Assembly (NCBI RefSeq): GCF_009903625.1
Contig: NZ_CP047569.1
Coordinates: forward strand, 1,520,501-1,584,500
DNA length: 64,000 nucleotides
Direction: 5' to 3'
Source of the DNA: Microbulbifer sp. ALW1
GTDB lineage: Bacteria > Pseudomonadota > Gammaproteobacteria > Pseudomonadales > Cellvibrionaceae
The notes beneath the pieces were generated by a model, which did not search any database, had not been told where the DNA came from, and was given only the letters and a program-made list of their open reading frames with translations. Positions within the stretch are counted from its first letter, which is position 1; every line of letters begins with the position of its first letter. Below, piece by piece: positions 1 to 7,413 of this stretch. A program made the translations under genes and the position numbers.

Positions 1-1205
1 ATTTCATCCCAACCGATCATTTTGCGGTTTAGCCCTGCAAGGATTTGTGCCAGCCGGCTGTTGAAATAGTTGTGCAAGGCGTGGCTGTCCTGCAATTGTT
101 CTGCCTGCATAAACTGTTGGATTTCCGGGTTGCTTTCCCAGTGCTCCGGGTCAACCTCGTCGCCACCGATATGCACATATTCAAACGGGAACAGCGCGAC
201 GACTTCCCCGAGAATTTTTTGCGCAAAGGTATAGACCTCCGGGTTGGCCGGGTTCAGCAGCGGTTTGTGTACACCCCAGCGATCTTCCGGCGTATAGCGA
301 CCGGGCGCGGACATGAGTTCCGGGTAAGCGACAGCAATGGCACTGGTGTGGCCGGGCATATCGATTTCCGGTACCACCACAATACCGTGTGCCGCGGCGT
401 AGGCGACGATGTCGCGCACCTGTTCGTGGGTGTAAAAGTTTCCGCCGGGGGCTGTTTCGTGCAGTTTCGGGTAGGCGTGACTCTGCAGGCGCCAGCCCTG
501 GTCGTCAGTAAGGTGCCAGTGGAATACATTCAGCTTGGCTGCGGCCATGCCGTCGAGTTGCCGTTTAATGGTCTCTACAGAAAAAAAGTGTCGCACCGAG
601 TCCAGCATCAGGCCGCGCCAGCGAAAACGTGGCTGATCTTCGATCTGGATGCCGGGTAGCATTTCGTATCCGGCGGTGAATCCACTTTTATCGCTACCGA
701 TATATTGCGACAGGGTTTGCAGACCGCGCAGCAACCCGATTTCCGTGTGTGCACTGAGCTGTACTTTATTTGCGGTTACCTGCAGGCGATAAAACTCCCG
801 GTTTACATGGAGTGCCTGAAGGGTGTTTTCATCTGCATAGTCAGGAGACGTAAGGACAAGTTCGATCCGGCTCCCGACATCACTGTCAGGAATCTCCGCA
901 CAGGGTCTGGCAACAGCCAGCTGGATATTCTGCTGCCGCTGCAGACGTTCGCGAAATCGTTCACTGGCCGCACTCAAGCGCTTTGACGCAGCCGTCGGCA
1001 GACAGAGTTTGCTGCGGTCGTCTAAGCGCATTGGGGCAGTGGGTTGGACGTCGACCTGATGGGGGTAGGGCATCATCGCCGGTAGTCGCGCGTCGTACTC
1101 TGAGTATTCCGAGGATTTAGCACTGGCGAAAGGCGACAGTATCAGAGTGACCGCCGCGGTCAGTGTGAGTATGTTGGGTCTTCTATTGCCCATGGCTTTT
1201 CTCAT
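1..1205 (-). CDS. Beta-N-acetylhexosaminidase, GH20 (3' end outside window)
   Basis: Secreted or periplasmic exo-hydrolase that removes terminal N-acetylhexosamine from chitin or peptidoglycan-type oligosaccharides. Reading leftward, the translation starts with a signal peptide (MRKAMGNRRPNILTLTAA...), then a GH20b-type N-terminal domain, then the TIM-barrel with WHLTDDQGWR and the catalytic HIGGDEV motif (plus-strand bases about 152-176), where the D-E pair is the general acid and the residue that holds the acetamido group. About 401 codons are present; the family usually runs 600-800 residues, so the C-terminal part lies beyond base 1. ATG at 1205 is preferred over the in-frame ATG at 1193 because it gives the complete positively charged signal-peptide n-region. 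It starts 23 bp after the stop of the DSD1-like gene on the same strand, so the two are probably one operon. Substrate specificity cannot be read from the sequence. Confidence 0.93.
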   Translation of the reverse strand, partial: MRKAMGNRRPNILTLTAAVTLILSPFASAKSSEYSEYDARLPAMMPYPHQVDVQPTAPMRLDDRSKLCLPTAASKRLSAASERFRERLQRQQNIQLAVARPCAEIPDSDVGSRIELVLTSPDYADENTLQALHVNREFYRLQVTANKVQLSAHTEIGLLRGLQTLSQYIGSDKSGFTAGYEMLPGIQIEDQPRFRWRGLMLDSVRHFFSVETIKRQLDGMAAAKLNVFHWHLTDDQGWRLQSHAYPKLHETAPGGNFYTHEQVRDIVAYAAAHGIVVVPEIDMPGHTSAIAVAYPELMSAPGRYTPEDRWGVHKPLLNPANPEVYTFAQKILGEVVALFPFEYVHIGGDEVDPEHWESNPEIQQFMQAEQLQDSHALHNYFNSRLAQILAGLNRKMIGWDE

Positions 1206-1228
1206 TATTCTGTTATCTGAGTCCAGCA

Positions 1229-2440
1229 TCAGAAAAAAGTGTCCACGCTTTCCAGCAGGTTATAGTCATCGTCGATGACCTGTATCTGCCGCCACTTGTC
1301 GAAGGTAAGGCAGGGGTGCGAGGTGGAGAGAGCGATGATATCCCCAACCTGCAAATCGCAATTTGCGGGAGTCCGCATCATCGCGTGCTGGTCCATGATC
1401 GCGCTCAGTGTCCACTGCGGGTCCGCGTTTTGTGGCACTGTGTCCCGCCCGGGACGAAAATGCAGTTCTGGTTTTGGCAGTCCCGCATCAAAGGCCGCAT
1501 CCCGTTTGCCGAAGGCGAGAATCGCCATGCCGGCTTCGGGAATGGACTGTACATAGGCCCAGATTTCCAGGCTCGACTGCAGGTCGTCCGATGGGCTACA
1601 ACGCTTATCCTCTTCCAGTCGCTGCATAACAGCGGCCTGGGCGTCTGCATAGATACCGCGGTCGTGGATCAGGTAGCAGCCGGGGCGGATCAGCGGCACC
1701 AGGCGCGGCTCGTTATGATCGGCAAATACCGCGGTTACCAGATCGTACCAGGCGGAACCCGCGCCGCTCAGGATCACCTGCTGGGTGTCGAAGCGGTTTT
1801 CCGCGAGCAGGGCGAGGCAAAGCTCGCGGGTACTGATCAGGTGTTCGCGCACGCGATCCTCCACCGTGTTGCCACTGGCGTCGCGGCCGTGAATCAATCC
1901 CTCATAGGTTTCAATCCCGGCTAGCTGCAGTTGTGGCCAGTTGGCGATTTCGTCACACACGATGCGGGCCTGCTGTGCATTTCGGCAGCCGGTGCGGCCA
2001 CCGGGTACGCCGAATTCCAGCAAGAGCTTCAGCGGCTGTTGCTGCTCGGAGAAGTAGCACCCGAGCTGACGCGCATTTTCTGCGGAATCCACCAAACAGA
2101 AAAATTCCAGCTCGGGAAAGTCCCGCTGGAGTTTTGCTATCTCGGCGAAGCTCTGTTTTCCCACCAGCTGATTGGCCATCAGTATCCGGGAAATACCGGC
2201 TTCTGCGGCGACCCGGCACTGGGCGGGATTGGCCAGGGTCATACCCCAGGCACCGGCCTGCTGCTGCAGCTTGAAAAAGGCGGGGACCATGGTGGTTTTG
2301 CCGTGGGGCGCGAGTCCAACTTCCCGTTCATCGGCGAAGCGCTGCATCCAGTTGAGGTTGTGCATCAGTCGCGAGCGGTAGATCACGGCAGCGGGCAGGG
2401 CTATCTCTTCCCGCAATAAATTGGGTGTGTGTGTGTGCAT
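1229..2440 (-). CDS. DSD1-like PLP- and zinc-dependent D-amino acid dehydratase/deaminase
   Basis: Fold-type III PLP enzyme (alanine racemase-like N-terminal barrel) of the D-serine dehydratase / D-threonine aldolase-like family, about 403 aa. Near the N-terminus it has the APHGKTT motif, whose lysine is the expected PLP Schiff base. At the C-terminus STSHPCLTFDKW carries the His and Cys that bind zinc in DSD1-type enzymes. The expected reaction is deamination or dehydration of a D-amino acid to a 2-oxo acid plus ammonia through an enamine/imine. An upstream in-frame ATG exists at 2530, but the start at 2440 (MHTHTPN...) is preceded by a purine-rich site (GGACAGG) and matches normal family length. 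It lies upstream of the GH20 gene and diverges from the RpiR regulator. Context with a D-aminoacylase and RidA supports D-amino acid catabolism. The exact substrate is unknown. Confidence 0.85.
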   Translation of the reverse strand: MHTHTPNLLREEIALPAAVIYRSRLMHNLNWMQRFADEREVGLAPHGKTTMVPAFFKLQQQAGAWGMTLANPAQCRVAAEAGISRILMANQLVGKQSFAEIAKLQRDFPELEFFCLVDSAENARQLGCYFSEQQQPLKLLLEFGVPGGRTGCRNAQQARIVCDEIANWPQLQLAGIETYEGLIHGRDASGNTVEDRVREHLISTRELCLALLAENRFDTQQVILSGAGSAWYDLVTAVFADHNEPRLVPLIRPGCYLIHDRGIYADAQAAVMQRLEEDKRCSPSDDLQSSLEIWAYVQSIPEAGMAILAFGKRDAAFDAGLPKPELHFRPGRDTVPQNADPQWTLSAIMDQHAMMRTPANCDLQVGDIIALSTSHPCLTFDKWRQIQVIDDDYNLLESVDTFF

Positions 2441-2514
2441 CAAATCCTGTCCCTGCTGTTCTTCACTAGTCTTCGTTATTGGTCTTGGTAGAAAATACCA
2501 CAAATTCAAATCAA

Positions 2515-2534
2515 GTGTTGAAAGTAACAAACAC
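2515..2534. promoter_or_regulatory. Inverted repeat in the divergent promoter region
   Basis: GTGTT at 2515-2519 and AACAC at 2530-2534 form a short inverted repeat with 10-bp spacing between the divergent DSD1-like and RpiR-type genes. It is a candidate operator for the adjacent RpiR regulator. The arms are only 5 bp, so chance is possible. Confidence 0.25.
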
Positions 2535-2629
2535 GATACCTATACTGGCCCGACTTACGTACCATCAATATCCGAACCGCCCGGCGGCGGTTGTCCTCCA
2601 GAAGCAGTCGCAAAACAGGATAAGTCATC

Positions 2630-3496
2630 GTGAGTCACGAACCGGATATTGTGTCGAAAATAAATGGCCACTACGGCCAGCTGCGGGATGCAGAACAGAA
2701 GATCGCCCGTCTGGTGGTCGACGATATCAGCTTCGCCGCCCACGCCAGTATCAGCGAGCTGGCGGACAAGGCCGGGGTCAGCGAGGCCACCATTACCCGC
2801 TTTGCCAAAGCGGTGGGTTGCAAAAATGTGCGCGACCTGAAACTGCGCCTGGCCCAGGCGCTGGCCGTGGGTCAGCGCTTTTACACCGAAGTAAAGACAG
2901 AGCCCGGAGCCAACTACGGGGTTTACGATGAAATTAAAGCGGCGCTGGATCACAACGCGCGGCTGATTACCGAAGCGGTCATCGAACCGGCCGTGACGTC
3001 CCTGGTGGGGGCGCGGCAGATTCTGATTTTTGGTGTGGGTGGTGGTTCCACCGTGATGGCGCAGGAATGCCAGCACCGTTTTTTCCGCCTCGGATTTGCC
3101 GCTACCGCTTATTCCGATCCCATGCTGATGCGCATGGCGGCCTCGACTATTGATAGCAGCGATGTGGTGCTGTGCCTCTCCCTGGGCGGTTACAGTCCGG
3201 ATGTTCAGGAGGCGGCAGAGATTGCCCGGGAATACGGTGCGACCATTGTGGGTGTAACCGTTGCGGATTCTCCCCTGGCGAAAGTGCTGCATCACCTGGT
3301 GCCAATGGAACCATTGGAGACCGATTACATTTTCAAGCCCAGCGCCTCACGTTACGTCATGTTGGCGGCGATCGATGTGCTGGCCACGGAGCTGGCCGTA
3401 AAACAGAAGCGCAAAAGTCGCGAGGCATTGCGCCGGCTCAAACACACACTGGATAGCCACAAGCACGGCGAAGATCGCCTGCCTCTGGGGGACTGA
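2630..3496 (+). CDS. MurR/RpiR family transcriptional regulator
   Basis: 288-aa regulator with an N-terminal RpiR-type helix-turn-helix (residues about 1-80; ISELADKAGVSEATITRFAK is the recognition unit) and a C-terminal SIS domain (about 125-265; IFGVGGGSTVMAQE is the phosphosugar-binding loop region). In the family, the SIS domain senses phosphorylated sugars or related catabolites and the protein usually represses or activates neighbouring catabolic genes. The start is GTG at 2630, with AGGA about 9 bp upstream. It diverges from the GH20/DSD1 genes and is followed after 34 bp by the D-aminoacylase gene, so it probably controls both arms of the cluster. A SIS-domain regulator beside a hexosaminidase would fit an amino-sugar-derived ligand such as a muramic acid derivative, but this is inference. 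Confidence 0.9.
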   Translation: MSHEPDIVSKINGHYGQLRDAEQKIARLVVDDISFAAHASISELADKAGVSEATITRFAKAVGCKNVRDLKLRLAQALAVGQRFYTEVKTEPGANYGVYDEIKAALDHNARLITEAVIEPAVTSLVGARQILIFGVGGGSTVMAQECQHRFFRLGFAATAYSDPMLMRMAASTIDSSDVVLCLSLGGYSPDVQEAAEIAREYGATIVGVTVADSPLAKVLHHLVPMEPLETDYIFKPSASRYVMLAAIDVLATELAVKQKRKSREALRRLKHTLDSHKHGEDRLPLGD

Positions 3497-3530
3497 CCAG
3501 CACCGCAGATTTTGGCGCACAGGACAGTGG

Positions 3531-4976
3531 ATGACTTTCGATACGGTAATTCGCAATGCCCAGGTGATCGATGGCAGTGGTGCCGCAGCGGTTTGCGCAG
3601 ACCTTGCCATCAGCGGAGGTAATATCGAGCGAATTACCGCTGTGGCGCATGGTGGCATTCGCGAATCCGGGTGGGAAGAAGTGGATGCTACGGGTCTCTG
3701 TCTGGCGCCGGGGTTTATCGATGTACACACCCACGACGACCTGGAGGTTATCCACAACCCCAAAGTGCCGGCCAAGATCAGCCAGGGAGTGACCACCGTC
3801 ATTGTGGGTAACTGCGGTATCAGTGCCAGCCCGGTCACCCTGAAGAGCGATCCCCCAGATCCGCTCAACCTGCTCGGTGGGCGCGAACGCTTCTCCTACC
3901 CCAGGTTTTCCGATTACGCCCACGCCGTACAAAAGGCGCGCCCGAATATCAATGTGGCCGCACTGGTCGGCCATACCTCCCTCCGCAACAACCATATGCC
4001 AGACCTGCAGCGCTCGGCCTCGGCGGACGAACTCGCAGCCATGCGCCTGCAATTGCGCGAGGCGCTACAGCAGGGCGCCATCGGGCTCAGTTCTGGCCTC
4101 GCTTACGGCAGCGCAAAATGCGCGGAGACCGCGGAAGTGTTGGAAATGGTTGCCGAGTTGGCGGCGCAGGGCGGGGTCTACACCACCCATTTGCGCACCG
4201 AGTTTGACCGCATTCTTGAGGCCATTGATGAGGCGTTGATGACGGCCGGTGAGCATCGTGTGCCGCTGATTATTTCCCACCTGAAATGCGCGGGCCGCGG
4301 CAACTGGGGCCGCAGTAGTGAAGTGCTGGAAAAACTGGACCTGGCGGCGCCACACCAGAAACTGGCCTGCGACTGCTACCCCTACACCGCCAGCTCCAGC
4401 ACCCTGGATCTTGCGCAGGTGAACGACGATATCGAGATTTTTATTACCTGGTCTGAGACATTTCCGGAGCAGGGTGGGCGGCGTTTGGCGGATATTGCTC
4501 GGGATTGGAATCTTTCCAATTACGCGGCGGCAGAGAAGTTGCAGCCGGCGGGTGCGGTATACCACTGTATGAGTGACGCGGATGTACAGAATATTCTGGC
4601 CCACCCGTTGACGATGGTGGGCTCGGATGGTCTGCCCAATGACCCGCATCCGCACCCGCGCTTGTGGGGAGCTTTTCCGCGCGTGCTTGCCCATTACGGA
4701 CGGGACCTGAAGCTGTTCGACTTAGCCACGGCGGTGCACAAAATGACCGGGCTTTCCGCGACCAATTTTGGTTTGGCGAACCGGGGTTTTATCCGCGAGG
4801 GCTATTGTGCGGATCTGGTGTTGTTTGATTACGCGCGGCTGGAATCCATGGCCGACTATTCGCAACCGCAATTGCCTACGCGGGGAATTCGGCGGGTCTG
4901 GGTGAATGGGGTTTGTAGCTATTCCGATGGTGACGTTCTCGACAGCCGCAGCGGTTCTTTTTTGTTTCGTACCTGA
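3531..4976 (+). CDS. N-acyl-D-amino-acid deacylase (amidohydrolase family 3)
   Basis: 481-aa metal-dependent amidohydrolase expected to split N-acyl-D-amino acids into a carboxylate and a free D-amino acid in the cytoplasm. The metal-binding HTHDD is seen at residues 66-70. The conserved cysteine of D-aminoacylases is in VGNCGIS (Cys95). Further metal-ligand candidates lie around the central HLRTEFDR and ISHLKCAG segments, and the C-terminal part has the DGLPNDPHPHPR motif typical of this family. Length is close to the usual 480-500. It is the first structural gene after the RpiR regulator and precedes RidA and the symporter. Its product would feed the DSD1-like enzyme encoded on the other arm. 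Confidence 0.9.
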   Translation: MTFDTVIRNAQVIDGSGAAAVCADLAISGGNIERITAVAHGGIRESGWEEVDATGLCLAPGFIDVHTHDDLEVIHNPKVPAKISQGVTTVIVGNCGISASPVTLKSDPPDPLNLLGGRERFSYPRFSDYAHAVQKARPNINVAALVGHTSLRNNHMPDLQRSASADELAAMRLQLREALQQGAIGLSSGLAYGSAKCAETAEVLEMVAELAAQGGVYTTHLRTEFDRILEAIDEALMTAGEHRVPLIISHLKCAGRGNWGRSSEVLEKLDLAAPHQKLACDCYPYTASSSTLDLAQVNDDIEIFITWSETFPEQGGRRLADIARDWNLSNYAAAEKLQPAGAVYHCMSDADVQNILAHPLTMVGSDGLPNDPHPHPRLWGAFPRVLAHYGRDLKLFDLATAVHKMTGLSATNFGLANRGFIREGYCADLVLFDYARLESMADYSQPQLPTRGIRRVWVNGVCSYSDGDVLDSRSGSFLFRT

Positions 4977-5022
4977 TTTTTAGTGTGTTGGTGCTCTGTT
5001 CTCCTACGGTGGCGGCGGAGCA

Positions 5023-5115
5023 CCGGGTAAAGCTTTTCGGGACCGCTGTGAACCCATCCCTGGGCGCTGCGGCGCAAACATCCTGTTTGCGACGCTCCCG
5101 AAAAGCTTTACCCGG
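5023..5115 (-). repeat. Inverted-repeat element, copy 1 (93 bp)
   Basis: Perfect 20-bp terminal inverted repeats: CCGGGTAAAGCTTTTCGGGA at 5023-5042 and its exact complement at 5096-5115. Imperfect pairing continues outward for about 10 bp on each side. Inside is a second small hairpin (GCGCAAACA/TGTTTGCG, about 5072-5090). Its reverse complement aligns with copy 2 through the internal segments containing CAGGGATG and TTCACAGCGG, so both copies belong to one family and lie in opposite orientation. Confidence 0.85.
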
Positions 5116-5242
5116 CACTCCACCTTAATATCGGGCAGATTGACTTCGAATAGAGAGAGTGGCTTTTTCAACAGTCTATTCGTCGACCTGAAGGCGCAAT
5201 TTTTTCTTACGAAGTGGTAAAGCCAGAATGGAAGGAAGAGCG

Positions 5243-5336
5243 TCGGGCAAGGCTTTTCGAAAGCGTGAGCGACAGGGACGTCGCTCACGCAGCGTACAGG
5301 GATGTATTCACAGCGGTTTCGAAAAGCCTTGCCCGA
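5243..5336 (+). repeat. Inverted-repeat element, copy 2 (94 bp)
   Basis: Perfect 20-bp terminal inverted repeats: TCGGGCAAGGCTTTTCGAAA at 5243-5262 and its exact complement at 5317-5336. An internal 11-bp hairpin (GCGTGAGCGAC/GTCGCTCACGC, about 5264-5290) is followed by a segment shared with copy 1. It resembles the small non-coding palindromic elements scattered in many gammaproteobacterial genomes. No transposase is near. As RNA it would fold into a long hairpin 60 bp upstream of ridA and might affect messenger stability. Confidence 0.85.
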
Positions 5337-5397
5337 TGATCTTCCGCCACCAAACCAAAATCAAAGCGCACCACCAAACCAACGACAGGGTAGTAAC

Positions 5398-5787
5398 ATG
5401 ATTCAGAGATTCGGCGTCGAAGGCGGTACAGGTACCGGGGGTCAACACCTGCCATTTTCCAGTGCAGTGGAAGCCGGTGGCTTTCTTTATGTATCGGGCC
5501 AGACCCCAATGCGCGATGGCGAAGTGGTGGAGGGCGGTATTGTCGAGCAGTCGCAACTGGCGATCGACAATTGCTTTGCGATCATGGACAAGGCGGGCTA
5601 CGGCGTTCAGGACGTGGTGCACGTAACCGTTATTTTGACCGATGCGCGATACTTTCAATCCTTCAATAAAGTCTTCAAAGAAAATTTCGGGGACAACCCG
5701 CCCGCGCGCATCTGTTCCGTGTGTGATCTGGTAGTGGACTGCAGGGTGGAAGTTGGCATAGTTTGTTACCGAGATCCGGCAAAATAA
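5398..5787 (+). CDS. RidA family (YjgF/YER057c/UK114) reactive imine deaminase
   Basis: 129-aa small trimeric-type protein of the RidA family, which hydrolyses reactive enamines/imines released by PLP-dependent dehydratases. The signature region PPARICSVCDLVVDCRVEVG contains Arg104 at the position of the carboxylate-binding arginine of E. coli RidA (Arg105). A longer frame opens at 5302 but its first part lies in the repeat element; ATG at 5398 gives the standard family length and has an AGGG sequence upstream. It lies between the deacylase and the symporter on the same strand. The presence of a DSD1-like enamine-producing enzyme across the divergent promoter gives it an obvious job. It may be a RidA subgroup member other than RidA itself. 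Confidence 0.9.
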   Translation: MIQRFGVEGGTGTGGQHLPFSSAVEAGGFLYVSGQTPMRDGEVVEGGIVEQSQLAIDNCFAIMDKAGYGVQDVVHVTVILTDARYFQSFNKVFKENFGDNPPARICSVCDLVVDCRVEVGIVCYRDPAK

Positions 5788-5851
5788 ACGCTATGCCTGA
5801 AACAAGAACATAAACTTAAAAAAACGCGTTCAAAAAGAATAAATTCCCAAT

Positions 5852-7285
5852 ATGAATGCAGACTATTTCCTCGCCGCGTTTGGCCTCTATATCGTATTCC
5901 TGATTGCCATCGGTTGGTTTGTCAGTCGTCGCCAGAAAAGTGGTGACGACTTTTTACTGGCCGGTCGCAGTCTGCCCATCTTCCTCACCGTAGGCACCAC
6001 CGTGGCCACCATGGTCGGCACCGGCTCTTCCATGGGCGCGGTGGGGTTTGGCTATGGCCACGGTTGGGGCGGAGCGCTTTACGGTGTTGGCGGTGCGGTG
6101 GGTATCCTGCTGCTGGGAATCCTGTTTGCGCCGGTGCGCGCACAGCGCTTCTCCACCATGAGCGAAGAGCTGGCGTCCTATGTGGGAGACCATCCGCTGG
6201 TCAAAAAAGTCGTTGCCCTGTTGATCTTTATTGCCTGCCTGGGCTGGCTGGGTGCACATATTCTCGGTGGCAGCCTGTATCTGGCCTGGATTGCGGGTAT
6301 CGACCTGCAGCTGGCCAAACTGCTGGTGGCCCTGGGCTTCGCCGTTTTTGTGGTGATCGGCGGTTACCACGCGGTAGTGTGGACCGATACCCTGCAGGCG
6401 CTGGTACTGTTTACCGGTTTTCTACTGATGGCCGGGTTTGCACTGCACCAGGTAGGCGGCTGGGAGGCAATGCTGGCGGCGCAGCCGGCATCGCACCGCA
6501 ATCCACTGGCTGCAGGCTCCATCGGTCTTCTGCCCTCCATATCCCTGGCGGTCGTCATCGCGGTGGGGGTTCTGGCAACCCCTTCCTTTCGCCAGCGGAT
6601 CTATTCCGCACGCAGTGTGGCTTCGGTGCGCCGCTCCTTTTTTATTTCCGGCTCCCTGTATCTGGGTTTTTCCCTGGTGCCGGCGATCATCGGTATGTGC
6701 GCCTATGTACTGAGCCCCGAGCTGGATAACCGCAACTATGCGTTTCCCTTTCTCGCCATCGAGGTACTGCCGCTCACCATCGGTTTGATTGTGCTGCTCG
6801 CGGGGCTCTCCGCCACTATGTCCAGTGCCAGCTCGGACGCCATTGCCGGGGTGTCGATCCTGGTGCGGGACTTTTCCCGCAACCCTGACCGCACCCCTGC
6901 GCAGCCGGAAACGGAAGCGTCTGACTCCATCCGTCGATCGCGTATCGGGTTGGTGCTGGTGATCGGCGCGGCACTGGGGCTGGCGATGTTGTCGGATGAC
7001 CTGATCGGCTACATCGGCAAGATGATTTCCACCGTGATGGCCGGGCTGTTCGTCTGCGGCATGCTGGGGCGTTTCTGGCCCCGGTACACCTGGCAGGGGG
7101 CCCTGGCCTCATTGCTGGCGGGGGCGATGGCTTCGATACTGGTGATGGTTACCGCGAATGAATATTGGGGTAACCCCATATTGCCTGCGGTATTTGCCGC
7201 GCTGGTCGCGGGGGTACTGGTGAGCCTGGCTACCGGTGCACCACTCGCGGTTCACGAATCGGACCCGGAGTTCGACGCGGGCTGA
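5852..7285 (+). CDS. Sodium:solute symporter (SSS family)
   Basis: 477-aa inner-membrane transporter with about 13 predicted membrane helices and the LeuT-like SSS fold. It starts with a TM helix followed by SRRQKSGDDFLLAGRSLP, the loop between helices 1 and 2 typical of the family, then GTTVATMVGTGSSMGAVGFGYGHG (first part quoted) in helix 2, where sodium-site residues usually lie. The conserved ATMSSASSDAIAGVSILVRD region sits near residue 320. It is the last gene of the rightward catabolic set, 64 bp after ridA. Given the neighbours it probably imports an N-acylated D-amino acid or a related peptide/aminosugar derivative with sodium. Substrate is inferred from context only. No strong Shine-Dalgarno sequence is seen before the ATG. 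Confidence 0.88.
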   Translation: MNADYFLAAFGLYIVFLIAIGWFVSRRQKSGDDFLLAGRSLPIFLTVGTTVATMVGTGSSMGAVGFGYGHGWGGALYGVGGAVGILLLGILFAPVRAQRFSTMSEELASYVGDHPLVKKVVALLIFIACLGWLGAHILGGSLYLAWIAGIDLQLAKLLVALGFAVFVVIGGYHAVVWTDTLQALVLFTGFLLMAGFALHQVGGWEAMLAAQPASHRNPLAAGSIGLLPSISLAVVIAVGVLATPSFRQRIYSARSVASVRRSFFISGSLYLGFSLVPAIIGMCAYVLSPELDNRNYAFPFLAIEVLPLTIGLIVLLAGLSATMSSASSDAIAGVSILVRDFSRNPDRTPAQPETEASDSIRRSRIGLVLVIGAALGLAMLSDDLIGYIGKMISTVMAGLFVCGMLGRFWPRYTWQGALASLLAGAMASILVMVTANEYWGNPILPAVFAALVAGVLVSLATGAPLAVHESDPEFDAG

Positions 7286-7413
7286 GGTCGCATCGCCGCA
7301 AATTCTGGCACTGAATACCCCCTCGCTCTATTATCTCCCGATTGACTCGGGGGAGCTGTACTGCAGTTTCCGATACAAATTCAATAAATACGTTTATAAA
7401 TACGAGAGACTGC

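Larger units (their letters stand above)
4977..5397. other. Intergenic region with two repeat copies, no gene
   Basis: 421 bp between the deacylase and ridA. Almost half of it is made of two inverted-repeat elements described separately. I see no convincing coding sequence; short reading frames across it are created by the repeats. RidA translation begins after the second element. Confidence 0.7.
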
